Shown: positions 31,601-45,999 of the stretch, one piece after another
Numbering within the stretch: position 1 is the stretch's first letter
How the letters are laid out: every line of letters begins with the position of its first letter
From: Paragordius varius
Lineage: Eukaryota; Nematomorpha
Reading direction: 5' to 3'
Assembly (NCBI GenBank): GCA_964247055.1
Contig: OZ176052.1
Location: forward strand, 14,355,446-14,419,445
Length of the DNA: 64,000 bases
Made by a program: the position numbers and the translations under genes
The notes under the pieces: model-generated
What the model saw: the letters and a program-made list of their open reading frames with translations, nothing else
The model's database searches: none
What the model was told of the DNA's origin: nothing

Positions 31601-34600
31601 AGGTAGCCATTTTTATTTTTAAAATCGTATAAAATAAATTTTTTAAATATTTAAAAAATTCATAAAAATTACATTTATAGTCCGATCCCCAAAATATTTG
31701 GGGTGATGATGGAACTACCATAGGGCTACCCAAAAAAAATTATGGTGACATCACCTGATCAAATTTGGATTTTAGGTAGCCATTTTTATTTTTAAAATCG
31801 TATAAAATAAATTTTTTAAATATTTAAAAAATTCATAAAAATTACATTTATACTCCGATCTCGAAAATATTTGGGGTGATGATGGAACTACCATAGGGCT
31901 ACCCAAAAAAATTATAGTGACATCACCTGATCAAATTTGGATTTTAGGTAGCCATTTTTATTTTTGAAATCGTATAAAATAAATTTTTTAAATATTTAAA
32001 AAATTCATAAAAATTACATTTATACTCCGATCTCGAAAATATTTGGGGTGATGATGGAACTACTATAGGGCTACCCAAAAAAATTATAGTGACATCACCT
32101 GATCAAATTTGGATTTTAGGTAGCCATTTTTATTTTTAAAATCGTATAAAATAAATTTTTTAAATATTTAAAAAATTCATAAAAATTACATTTATAGTCC
32201 GATCCCCAAAATATTTGGGGTGATGATGGAACAACCATAGGGCTACGCAAAAAAAATTATGGCGACATCACCTGATCAAATTTGGATTTTAGGTAGCCAT
32301 TTTTATTTTTAAAATCGTATAAAATAAATTTTTTAAATATTTAAAAAATTCATAAAAATTACATTTATACTCCGATCTCGAAAATATTTGGGGTGATGAT
32401 GGAACTACCATAGGGCTACCCAAAAAAATTATAGTGACATCACCTGATCAAATTTGGATTTTAGGTAGCCATTTTTATTTTTAAAATCGTATAAAATAAA
32501 TTTTTTAAATATTTAAAAAATTCATAAAAATTACATTTATAGTCCGATCCCCAAAATATTTGGGGTGATGATGGAACTACCATAGGGCTACCCAAAAAAA
32601 ATTATGGTGACATCACCTGATCAAATTTGGATTTTAGGTAGATATTTTTATTTTTAAAATCGTATAAAATAAATTTTTTAAATATTTAAAAAATTCATAA
32701 AAATTACATTTATAGTCCGATCCCCAAAATATTTGGGGTGATGATGGAATTACCATAGGGCTACCCACAAAAAATTATGGTGACATCACCTGATCAAATT
32801 TGGATTTTAGGTAGCCATTTTTATTTTTAAAATCGTATAAAATATATTTTTTAAATATTTAAAAAATTCATAAAAATTACATTTATACTCCGATCTCGAA
32901 AATATTTGGGGTGATGATGGAACTACCATAGGGCTACCCAAAAAAAATTATAGTGACATCACCTGATCAAATTTGGATTTTAGGTAACCATTTTTATTTT
33001 TAATATCGTATAAAATAAATTTTTTAAATATTTAAAAAATTCATAAAAATTACATTTATAGTCCGATCCCCAAAATATTTGGGGTGATGATGGAACTACC
33101 ATAGGGCTACCCAAAAAAAATTATAGTGACATCACCTGATCAAATTTGGATTTTAGGTAGCCATTTTTATTTTTAAAATCGTATAAAATAAATTTTTTAA
33201 ATATTTAAAAAATTCATAAAAATTACATTTATAGTCCGATCCCCAAAATATTTGGGGTGATGATGGAACTACCATAGGGCTACCCAAAAAAAATTATGGT
33301 GACATCACCTGATCAAATTTGGATTTTAGGTAGCCATTTTTATTTTTGAAATCGTATAAAATAAATTTTTTAAATATTTAAAAAATTCATAAAAATTACA
33401 TTTATACTCCGATCTCGAAAATATTTGGGGTGATGATGGAACTACTATAGGGCTACCCAAAAAAATTATAGTGACATCACCTGATCAAATTTGGATTTTA
33501 GGTAGCCATTTTTATTTTTAAAATCGTATAAAATAAATTTTTTAAATATTTAAAAAATTCATAAAAATTACATTTATAGTCCGATCCCCAAAATATTTGG
33601 GGTGATGATGGAACTACCATAGGGCTACCCAAAAAAAATTATGGTGACATCACCTGATCAAATTTGGATTTTAGGTAGATATTTTTATTTTTAAAATCGT
33701 ATAAAATAAATTTTTTAAATATTTAAAAAATTCATAAAAATTACATTTATACTCCGATCTCGAAAATATTTGGGGTGATGATGGAACTACCATAGGGCTA
33801 CGCAAAAAAAATTATGGTGACATCACCTGATCAAATTTGGATTTTAGGTAGCCATTTTTATTTTTAAAATCGTATAAAATAAATTTTTTAAATATTTAAA
33901 AAATTCAAAAAAATTACATTTATACTCCGATCTCGACAATATTTGGGGTGATGATGGAACTACCATAGGGCTACGCAAAAAAAATTATGGTGACATCACC
34001 TGATCAAATTTGGATTTTAGGTAGCCATTTTTATTTTTAAAATCGTATAAAATATATTTTTTAAATATTTAAAAAATTCATAAAAATTACATTTATACTC
34101 CGATCTCGAAAATATTTGGGGTGATGATGGAATTACCATAGGGCTACCCACAAAAAATTATGGTGACATCACCTGATCAAATTTGGATTTTAGGTAGCCA
34201 TTTTTATTTTTAAAATCGTATAAAATATATTTTTTAAATATTTAAAAAATTCATAAAAATTACATTTATACTCCGATCTCGAAAATATTTGGGGTGATGA
34301 TGGAACTACCATAGGGCTACCCAAAAAAAATTATAGTGACATCACCTGATCAAATTTGGATTTTAGGTAACCATTTTTATTTTTAATATCGTATAAAATA
34401 AATTTTTTAAATATTTAAAAAATTCATAAAAATTACATTTATAGTCCGATCCCCAAAATATTTGGGGTGATGATGGAACTACCATAGGGCTACCCAAAAA
34501 AAATTATAGTGACATCACCTGATCAAATTTGGATTTTAGGTAGCCATTTTTATTTTTAAAATCGTATAAAATAAATTTTTTAAATATTTAAAAAATTCAT

Positions 34601-34900
34601 AAAAATTACATTTATAGTCCGATCCCCAAAATATTTGGGGTGATGATGGAACTACCATAGGGCTACCCAAAAAAAATTATGGTGACATCACCTGATCAAA
34701 TTTGGATTTTAGGTAGCCATTTTTATTTTTAAAATCGTATAAAATAAATTTTTTAAATATTTAAAAAATTCATAAAAATTACATTTATACTCCGATCTCG
34801 AAAATATTTGGGGTGATGATGGAACTACCATAGGGCTACCCAAAAAAATTATAGTGACATCACCTGATCAAATTTGGATTTTAGGTAGCCATTTTTATTT
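28700..34900 (+). repeat. Patchwork higher-order block with 6-, 8-, 9- and 11-monomer spacings
   Basis: CCCACAAAAAATT recurs near 28,792, 29,830, 31,211, 32,766 and 34,150 (6, 8, 9 and 8 monomers apart). GGTAGATATTT recurs near 29,701, 30,738, 32,638 and 33,676 (6, 11 and 6 monomers). TTTTTGAAATCG appears near 28,680, 30,410, 31,964 and 33,346. The same monomer types are shuffled in blocks, as expected from repeated unequal exchange. Confidence 0.75.
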
Positions 34901-35799
34901 TTAAAATCGTATAAAATAAATTTTTTAAATATTTAAAAAATTCATAAAAATTACATTTATAGTCCGATCCCCAAAATATTTGGGGTGATGATGGAACTAC
35001 CATAGGGCTACCCAAAAAAAATTATGGTGACATCACCTGATCAAATTTGGATTTTAGGTAGCCATTTTTATTTTTAAAATCGTATAAAATAAATTTTTTA
35101 AATATTTAAAAAATTCATAAAAATTACATTTATACTCCGATCTCGAAAATATTTGGGGTGATGATGGAACTACCATAGGGCTACGCAAAAAAAATTATGG
35201 TGACATCACCTGATCAAATTTGGATTTTAGGTAGCCATTTTTATTTTTAAAATCGTATAAAATAAATTTTTTAAATATTTAAAAAATTCAAAAAAATTAC
35301 ATTTATACTCCGATCTCGACAATATTTGGGGTGATGATGGAACTACCATAGGGCTACGCAAAAAAAATTATGGTGACATCACCTGATCAAATTTGGATTT
35401 TAGGTAGCCATTTTTATTTTTAAAATCGTATAAAATAAATTTTTTAAATATTTAAAAAATTCAAAAAAATTACATTTATACTCCGATCTCGACAATATTT
35501 GGGGTGATGATGGAACTACCATAGGGCTACCCAAAAAAAATTATGGTGACATCACCTGATCAAATTTGGATTTTAGGTAGCCATTTTTATTTTTAAAATC
35601 GTATAAAATAAATTCTTTAAATATTTAAAAAATTCATAAAAATTACATTTATACTCCGATCTCGAAAATATTTGGGGTGATGATGGAACTACCATAGGGC
35701 TACCCAAAAAAAATTATGGTGACATCACCTGATCAAATTTGGATTTTAGGTAGCCATTTTTATTTTTAAAATTGTATAAAATAAATTTTTTAAATATTT

Positions 35800-38000
35800 A
35801 AAAAATTCATAAAAGTTACATTTATAGTCCGATCCCCAAAATATTTGTGGTGATGATGGAACTACCATAGGGCTACCCAAAAAAAATTATGGTGACATCA
35901 CCTGATCAAATTTGGATTTTAGGTAGCCATTTTTATTTTTAAAATCGTATAAAATAAATTTTTTAAATATTTAAAAAATTCATAAAAATTACATTTATAG
36001 TCCGATCCCCAAAATATTTGGGGTGATGATGGAACAACCATAGGGCTACGCAAAAAAAATTATGGCGACATCACCTGATCAAATTTGGATTTTAGGTAGC
36101 CATTTTTATTTTTAATATCGTATAAAATAAATTTTTTAAATATTTAAAAAATTCATAAAAATTACATTTATAGTCCGATCCCCAAAATATTTGGGGTGAT
36201 GATGGAACTACCATAGGGCTACCCAAAAAAAATTATAGTGACATCACCTGATCAAATTTGGATTTTAGGTAGCCATTTTTATTTTTAAAATCGTATAAAA
36301 TAAATTTTTTAAATATTTAAAAAATTCATAAAAATTACATTTATAGTCCGATCCCCAAAATATTTGGGGTGATGATGGAACAACCATAGGGCTACGCAAA
36401 AAAAATTATGGCGACATCACCTGATCAAATTTGGATTTTAGGTAGCCATTTTTATTTTTAAAATCGTATAAAATAAATTTTTTAAATATTGAAAAAATAC
36501 AAAAAAATTACATTTATACTCCGATCTCGAAAATATTTGGGGTGATGATGGAACTACCATAGGGCTACCCAAAAAAAATTATGGCGACATCACCTGATCA
36601 AATTTGGATTTTAGGTAGCCATTTTTATTTTTAAAATCGTATAAAATAAATTTTTTAAATGTTTAAAAAATTCATAAAAATTACATTTATAGTCCGATCC
36701 CCAAAATATTTGGGGTGATGATGGAATTACCATAGGGCTACCCAAAAAAAATTATGGTGACATCACCTGATCAAATTTGGATTTTAGGTAGCCATTTTTA
36801 TTTTTAAAATCGTATAAAATATATTTTTTAAATATTTAAAAAATTCATAAAAATTACATTTATACTCCGATCTCGAAAATATTTGGGGTGATGATGGAAC
36901 TACCCTAGGGCTACCCAAAAAAAATTATAGTGACATCACCTGATCAAATTTGGATTTTAGGTAACCATTTTTATTTTTAATATCGTATAAAATAAATTTT
37001 TTAAATATTTAAAAAATTCATAAAAATTACATTTATAGTCCGATCCCCAAAATATTTGGGGTGATGATGGAATTACCATAGGGCTACCCAAAAAAAATTA
37101 TGGTGACATCACCTGATCAAATTTGGATTTTAGGTAGCCATTTTTATTTTTAAAATCGTATAAAATATATTTTTTAAATATTTAAAAAATTCATAAAAAT
37201 TACATTTATACTCCGATCTCGAAAATATTTGGGGTGATGATGGAACTACCCTAGGGCTATTCAAAAAAAATTATAGTGACATCACCTGATCAAATTTGGA
37301 TTTTAGGTAACCATTTTTATTTTTAATATCGTATAAAATAAATTTTTTAAATATTTAAAAAATTCATAAAAATTACATTTATAGTCCGATCCCCAAAATA
37401 TTTGGGGTGATGATGGAACTACCATAGGGCTACCCAAAAAAAATTATAGTGACATCACCTGATCAAATTTGGATTTTAGGTAGCCATTTTTATTTTTAAA
37501 ATCGTATAAAATAAATTTTTTAAATATTTAAAAAATTCATAAAAATTACATTTATAGTCCGATCCTCAAAATATTTGGGGTGATGATGGAACTACCATAG
37601 GGCTACCCAAAAAAAATTATGGTGACATCACCTGATCAAATTTGGATTTTAGGTAGCCATTTTTATTTTTAAAATCGTATAAAATAAATTTTTTAAATAT
37701 TTAAAAAATTCATAAAAATTACATTTATACTCCGATCTCGAAAATATTTGGGGTGATGATGGAACTACCATAGGGCTACCCAAAAAAAATTATAGTGACA
37801 TCACCTGATCAAATTTGGATTTTAGGTAGCCATTTTTATTTTTAAAATCGTATAAAATAAATTTTTTAAATATTTAAAAAATTCATAAAAATTACATTTA
37901 TACTCCGATCTCGAAAATATTTGGGGTGATGATGGAACTACCATAGGGCTACCCAAAAAAAATTATGGTGACATCACCTGATCAAATTTGGATTTTAGGT
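35800..38000 (+). repeat. Distant duplicate of the block at about 22.8-25.1 kb
   Basis: The monomer order of 22.8-25.1 kb reappears here. TTGAAAAAATAC has its G at 23,532 and at 36,491, an offset of 12,959 bp (about 75 monomers), with the same flanking classes (TTTGTGGTG upstream, TTTAAATGTTT then GGAATTACC downstream). A block was copied over a long distance inside the array. End points are approximate. Confidence 0.65.
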
Positions 38001-41000
38001 AGCCATTTTTATTTTTAAAATTGTATAAAATAAATTTTTTAAATATTTAAAAAATTCATAAAAGTTACATTTATAGTCCGATCCCCAAAATATTTGTGGT
38101 GATGATGGAACTACCATAGGGCTACCCAAAAAAAATTATGGTGACATCACCTGATCAAATTTGGATTTTAGGTAGCCATTTTTATTTTTAAAATCGTATA
38201 AAATAAATTTTTTAAATATTTAAAAAATTCATAAAAATTACATTTATAGTCCGATCCCCAAAATATTTGGGGTGATGATGGAACAACCATAGGGCTACGC
38301 AAAAAAAATTATGGCGACATCACCTGATCAAATTTGGATTTTAGGTAGCCATTTTTATTTTTAATATCGTATAAAATAAATTTTTTAAATATTTAAAATG
38401 TTCATAAAAATTACATTTATAGTCCGATCCCCAAAATATTTGGGGTGATGATGGAACTACCATAGGGCTACCCAAAAAAAATTATAGTGACATCACCTGA
38501 TCAAATTTGGATTTTAGGTAGCCATTTTTATTTTTAAAATCGTATAAAATAAATTTTTTAAATATTTAAAAAATTCATAAAAATTACATTTATAGTCCGA
38601 TCCCCAAAATATTTGGGGTGATGATGGAACAACCATAGGGCTACGCAAAAAAAATTATGGCGACATCACCTGATCAAATTTGGATTTTAGGTAGCCATTT
38701 TTATTTTTAAAATCGTATAAAATAAATTTTTTAAATATTGAAAAAATACAAAAAAATTACATTTATACTCCGATCTCGAAAATATTTGGGGTGATGATGG
38801 AACTACCATAGGGCTACCCAAAAAAAATTATGGCGACATCACCTGATCAAATTTGGATTTTAGGTAGCCATTTTTATTTTTAAAATCGTATAAAATAAAT
38901 TTTTTAAATGTTTAAAAAATTCATAAAAATTACATTTATAGTCCGATCCCCAAAATATTTGGGGTGATGATGGAATTACCATAGGGCTACCCAAAAAAAA
39001 TTATGGTGACATCACCTGATCAAATTTGGATTTTAGGTAGCCATTTTTATTTTTAAAATCGTATAAAATATATTTTTTAAATATTTAAAAAATTCATAAA
39101 AATTACATTTATACTCCGATCTCGAAAATATTTGGGGTGATGATGGAACTACCCTAGGGCTACCCAAAAAAAATTATAGTGACATCACCTGATCAAATTT
39201 GGATTTTAGTTAACCATTTTTATTTTTAATATCGTATAAAATAAATTTTTTAAATATTTAAAAAATTCATAAAAATTACATTTATAGTCCGATCCCCAAA
39301 ATATTTGGGGTGATGATGGAATTACCATAGGGCTACCCAAAAAAAATTATGGTGACATCACCTGATCAAATTTGGATTTTAGGTAGCCATTTTTATTTTT
39401 AAAATCGTATAAAATATATTTTTTAAATATTTAAAAAATTCATAAAAATTACATTTATACTCCGATCTCGAAAATATTTGGGGTGATGATGGAACTACCC
39501 TAGGGCTATTCAAAAAAAATTATAGTGACATCACCTGATCAAATTTGGATTTTAGGTAACCATTTTTATTTTTAATATCGTATAAAATAAATTTTTTAAA
39601 TATTTAAAAAATTCATAAAAATTACATTTATAGTCCGATCCCCAAAATATTTGGGGTGATGATGGAACTACCATAGGGCTACCCAAAAAAAATTATAGTG
39701 ACATCACCTGATCAAATTTGGATTTTAGGTAGCCATTTTTATTTTTAAAATCGTATAAAATAAATTTTTTAAATATTTAAAAAATTCATAAAAATTACAT
39801 TTATAGTCCGATCCTCAAAATATTTGGGGTGATGATGGAACTACCATAGGGCTACCCAAAAAAAATTATGGTGACATCACCTGATCAAATTTGGATTTTA
39901 GGTAGCCATTTTTATTTTTAAAATCGTATAAAATAAATTTTTTAAATATTTAAAAAATTCATAAAAATTACATTTATACTCCGATCTCGAAAATATTTGG
40001 GGTGATGATGGAACTACCATAGGGCTACCCAAAAAAAATTATAGTGACATCACCTGATCAAATTTGGATTTTAGGTAGCCATTTTTATTTTTAAAATCGT
40101 ATAAAATAAATTTTTTAAATATTTAAAAAATTCATAAAAATTACATTTATAGTCCGATCCCCAAAATATTTGGGGTGATGATGGAACTACCATAGGGCTA
40201 CCCAAAAAAAATTATGGTGACATCACCTGATCAAATTTGGATTTTAGGTAGCCATTTTTATTTTTAAAATCGTATAAAATAAATTTTTTAAATATTTAAA
40301 AAATTCATAAAAATTACATTTATAGTCCGATCCCCAAAATATTTGGGGTGATGATGGAACAACCATAGGGCTACGCAAAAAAAATTATGGCGACATCACC
40401 TGATCAAATTTGGATTTTAGGTAGCCATTTTTATTTTTAATATCGTATAAAATAAATTTTTTAAATATTTAAAAAATTCATAAAAATTACATTTATAGTC
40501 CGATCCCCAAAATATTTGGGGTGATGATGGAACTACCATAGGGCTACCCAAAAAAAATTATAGTGACATCACCTGATCAAATTTGGATTTTATGTAGCCA
40601 TTTTTATTTTTAAAATCGTATAAAATAAATTTTTTAAATATTTAAAAAATTCATAAAAATTACATTTATAGTCCGATCCCCAAAATATTTGGGGTGATGA
40701 TGGAACAACCATAGGGCTACGCAAAAAAAATTATGGCGACATCACCTGATCAAATTTGGATTTTAGGTAGCCATTTTTATTTTTAAAATCGTATAAAATA
40801 AATTTTTTAAATATTGAAAAAATACAAAAAAATTACATTTATACTCCGATCTCGAAAATATTTGGGGTGATGATGGAACTACCATAGGGCTACCCAACAA
40901 AAATTATGGCGACATCACCTGATCAAATTTGGATTTTAGGTAGCCATTTTTATTTTTAAAATCGTATAAAATAAATTTTTTAAATGTTTAAAAAATTCAT

Positions 41001-42550
41001 AAAAATTACATTTATAGTCCGATCCCCAAAATATTTGGGGTGATGATGGAATTACCATAGGGCTACCCAAAAAAAATTATGGTGACATCACCTGATCAAA
41101 TTTGGATTTTAGGTAGCCATTTTTATTTTTAAAATCGTATAAAATATATTTTTTAAATATTTAAAAAATTCATAAAAATTACATTTATACTCCGATCTCG
41201 AAAATATTTGGGGTGATGATGGAACTACCCTAGGGCTACCCAAAAAAAATTATAGTGACATCACCTGATCAAATTTGGATTTTAGGTAACCATTTTTATT
41301 TTTAATATCGTATAAAATAAATTTTTTAAATATTTAAAAAATTCATAAAAATTACATTTATAGTCCGATCCCCAAAATATTTGGGGTGATGATGGAATTA
41401 CCATAGGGCTACCCAAAAAAAATTATGGTGACATCACCTGATCAAATTTGGATTTTAGGTAGCCATTTTTATTTTTAAAATCGTATAAAATATATTTTTT
41501 AAATATTTAAAAAATTCATAAAAATTACATTTATACTCCGATCTCGAAAATATTTGGGGTGATGATGGAACTACCCTAGGGCTATTCAAAAAAAATTATA
41601 GTGACATCACCTGATCAAATTTGGATTTTAGGTAACCATTTTTATTTTTAATATCGTATAAAATAAATTTTTTAAATATTTAAAAAATTCATAAAAATTA
41701 CATTTATAGTCCGATCCCCAAAATATTTGGGGTGATGATGGAACTACCATAGGGCTACCCAAAAAAAATTATAGTGACATCACCTGATCAAATTTGGATT
41801 TTAGGTAGCCATTTTTATTTTTAAAATCGTATAAAATAAATTTTTTAAATATTTAAAAAAGTCATAAAAATTACATTTATAGTCCGATCCTCAAAATATT
41901 TGGGGTGATGATGGAACTACCATAGGGCTACCCAAAAAAAATTATGGTGACATCACCTGATCAAATTTGGATTTTAGGTAGCCATTTTTATTTTTAAAAT
42001 CGTATAAAATAAATTTTTTAAATATTTAAAAAATTCATAAAAATTACATTTATACTCCGATCTCGAAAATATTTGGGGTGATGATGGAACTACCATAGGG
42101 CTACCCAAAAAAAATTATAGTGACATCACCTGATCAAATTTGGATTTTAGGTAGCCATTTTTATTTTTAAAATCGTATAAAATAAATTTTTTAAATATTT
42201 AAAAAATTCATAAAAATTACATTTATAGTCCGATCCCCAAAATATTTGGGGTGATGATGGAACTACCATAGGGCTACCCAAAAAAAATTATGGTGACATC
42301 ACCTGATCAAATTTGGATTTTAGGTAGCCATTTTTATTTTTAAAATCGTATAAAATAAATTTTTTAAATATTTAAAAAATTCATAAAAATTACATTTATA
42401 GTCCGATCCCCAAAATATTTGGGGTGATGATGGAACTACCATAGGGCTACCCAAAAAATATTATGGTGACATCACCTGATCAAATTTGGATTTTAGGTAG
42501 CCATTTTTATTTTTAAAATCGTATAAAATAAATTTTTTAAATATTGAAAA
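36480..42550 (+). repeat. Higher-order repeat: 13-mer copied in tandem, one copy short by a monomer
   Basis: CTATTCAAAA starts at 37,257, 39,506 and 41,582, and TTGAAAAAATAC has its G at 36,491, 38,740 and 40,816. Both marker series give spacings of 2,249 and then 2,076 bp, exactly 13 and 12 monomers. The same G appears again at 44,276, 3,460 bp (20 monomers) further on. A single-monomer loss between copies is the simplest explanation of 13 then 12. Confidence 0.88.
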
Positions 42551-45500
42551 AATTCAAAAAAATTACATTTATACTCCGATCTCGAAAATATTTGGGGTGA
42601 TGATGGAACTACCATAGGGCTACCCAAAAAAAATTATGGCGACATCACCTGATCAAATTTGGATTTTAGGTAGCCATTTTTATTTTTAAAATCGTATAAA
42701 ATAAATTTTTTAAATGTTTAAAAAATTCATAAAAATTACATTTATAGTCCGATCCCCAAAATATTTGGGGTGATGATGGAATTACCATAGGGCTACCCAA
42801 AAAAAATTATGGTGACATCACCTGATCAAATTTGGATTTTAGGTAGCCATTTTGATTTTTAAAATCGTATAAAATATATTTTTTAAATATTTAAAAAATT
42901 CATAAAAATTACATTTATACTCCGATCTCGAAAATATTTGGGGTGATGATGGAACTACCATAGGGCTACCCAAAAAAAATTATAGTGACATCACCTGATC
43001 AAATTTGGATTTTAGGTAACCATTTTTATTTTTAATATCGTATAAAATAAATTTTTTAAATATTTAAAAAATTCATAAAAATTACATTTATAGTCCGATC
43101 CCCAAAATATTTGGGGTGATGATGGAACTACCATAGGGCTACCCAAAAAAAATTATAGTGACATCACCTGATCAAATTTGGATTTTAGGTAGCCATTTTT
43201 ATTTTTAAAATCGTATAAAATAAATTTTTTAAATATTTAAAAAATTCATAAAAATTACATTTATAGTCCGATCCCCAAAATATTTGGGGTGATGATGGAA
43301 CTACCATAGGGCTACCCAAAAAAAATTATGGTGACATCACCTGATCAAATTTGGATTTTAGGTAGCCATTTTTATTTTTAAAATCGTATAAAATAAATTT
43401 TTTAAATATTTAAAAAATTCATAAAAATTACATTTATACTCCGATCTCGAAAATATTTGGGGTGATGATGGAACTACCATAGGGCTACCCAAAAAAAATT
43501 ATGGTGACATCACCTGATCAAATTTGGATTTTAGGTAGCCATTTTTATTTTTAAAATTGTATAAAATCAATTTTTTAAATATTTAAAAAATTCATAAAAG
43601 TTACATTTATAGTCCGATCCCCAAAATATTTGGGGTGATGATGGAACTACCATAGGGCTACCCAAAAAAAATTATAGTGACATCACCTGATCAAATTTGG
43701 ATTTTAGGTAGCCATTTTTATTTTTAAAATCGTATAAAATAAATTTTTTAAATATTTAAAAAATTCATAAAAATTACATTTATAGTCCGATCCCCAAAAT
43801 ATTTGGGGTGATGATGGAACAACCATAGGGCTACGCAAAAAAAATTATGGCGACATCACCTGATCAAATTTGGATTTTAGGTAGCCATTTTTATTTTTAA
43901 TATCGTATAAAATAAATTTTTTAAATATTTAAAAAATTCATAAAAATTACATTTATAGTCCGATCCCCAAAATATTTGGGGTGATGATGGAACTACCATA
44001 GGGCTACCCAAAAAAAATTATAGTGACATCACCTGATCAAATTTGGATTTTAGGTAGCCATTTTTATTTTTAAAATCGTATAAAATAAATTTTTTAAATA
44101 TTTAAAAAATTCATAAAAATTACATTTATAGTCCGATCCCCAAAATATTTGGGGTGATGATGGAACAACCATAGGGCTACGCAAAAAAAATTATGGCGAC
44201 ATCACCTGATCAAATTTGGATTTTAGGTAGCCATTTTTATTTTTAAAATCGTATAAAATAAATTTTTTAAATATTGAAAAAATACAAAAAAATTACATTT
44301 ATACTCCGATCTCGAAAATATTTGGGGTGATGATGGAACTACCATAGGGCTACCCAAAAAAAATTATGGCGACATCACCTGATCAAATTTGGATTTTAGG
44401 TAGCCATTTTTATTTTTAAAATCGTATAAAATAAATTTTTTAAATGTTTAAAAAATTCATAAAAATTACATTTATAGTCCGATCCCCAAAATATTTGGGG
44501 TGATGATGGAATTACCATAGGGCTACCCAAAAAAAATTATGGTGACATCACCTGATCAAATTTGGATTTTAGGTAGCCATTTTTATTTTTAAAATCGTAT
44601 AAAATATATTTTTTAAATATTTAAAAAATTCATAAAAATTACATTTATACTCCGATCTCGAAAATATTTGGGGTGATGATGGAACTACCCTAGGGCTACC
44701 CAAAAAAAATTATAGTGACATCACCTGATCAAATTTGGATTTTAGGTAACCATTTTTATTTTTAATATCGTATAAAATAAATTTTTTAAATATTTAAAAA
44801 ATTCATAAAAATTACATTTATAGTCCGATCCCCAAAATATTTGGGGTGATGATGGAATTACCATAGGGCTACCCAAAAAAAATTATGGTGACATCACCTG
44901 ATCAAATTTGGATTTTAGGTAGCCATTTTTATTTTTAAAATCGTATAAAATATATTTTTTAAATATTTAAAAAATTCATAAAAATTACATTTATACTCCG
45001 ATCTCGAAAATATTTGGGGTGATGATGGAACTACCCTAGGGCTACCCAAAAAAAATTATAGTGACATCACCTGATCAAATTTGGATTTTAGGTAACCATT
45101 TTTATTTTTAATATCGTATAAAATAAATTTTTTAAATATTTAAAAAATTCATAAAAATTACATTTATAGTCCGATCCCCAAAATATTTGGGGTGATGATG
45201 GAACTACCATAGGGCTACCCAAAAAAAATTATAGTGACATCACCTGATCAAATTTGGATTTTAGGTAGCCATTTTTATTTTTAAAATCGTATAAAATAAA
45301 TTTTTTAAATATTTAAAAAATTCATAAAAATTACATTTATAGTCCGATCCTCAAAATATTTGGGGTGATGATGGAACTACCATAGGGCTACCCAAAAAAA
45401 ATTATGGTGACATCACCTGATCAAATTTGGATTTTAGGTAGCCATTTTTATTTTTAAAATCGTATAAAATAAATTTTTTAAATATTTAAAAAATTCATAA

Positions 45501-45999
45501 AAATTACATTTATAGTCCGATCCCCAAAATATTTGGGGTGATGATGGAACTACCATAGGGCTACCCAAAAAAAATTATGGTGACATCACCTGATCAAATT
45601 TGGATTTTAGGTAGCCATTTTTATTTTTAAAATCGTATAAAATAAATTTTTTAAATATTTAAAAAATTCATAAAAATTACATTTATAGTCCGATCCCCAA
45701 AATATTTGGGGTGATGATGGAACTACCATAGGGCTACCCAAAAAATATTATGGTGACATCACCTGATCAAATTTGGATTTTAGGTAGCCATTTTTATTTT
45801 TAAAATCGTATAAAATAAATTTTTTAAATATTGAAAAAATTCAAAAAAATTACATTTATACTCCGATCTCGAAAATATTTGGGGTGATGATGGAACTACC
45901 ATAGGGCTACCCAAAAAAAATTATGGCGACATCACCTGATCAAATTTGGATTTTAGGTAGCCATTTTTATTTTTAAAATCGTATAAAATAAATTTTTTA

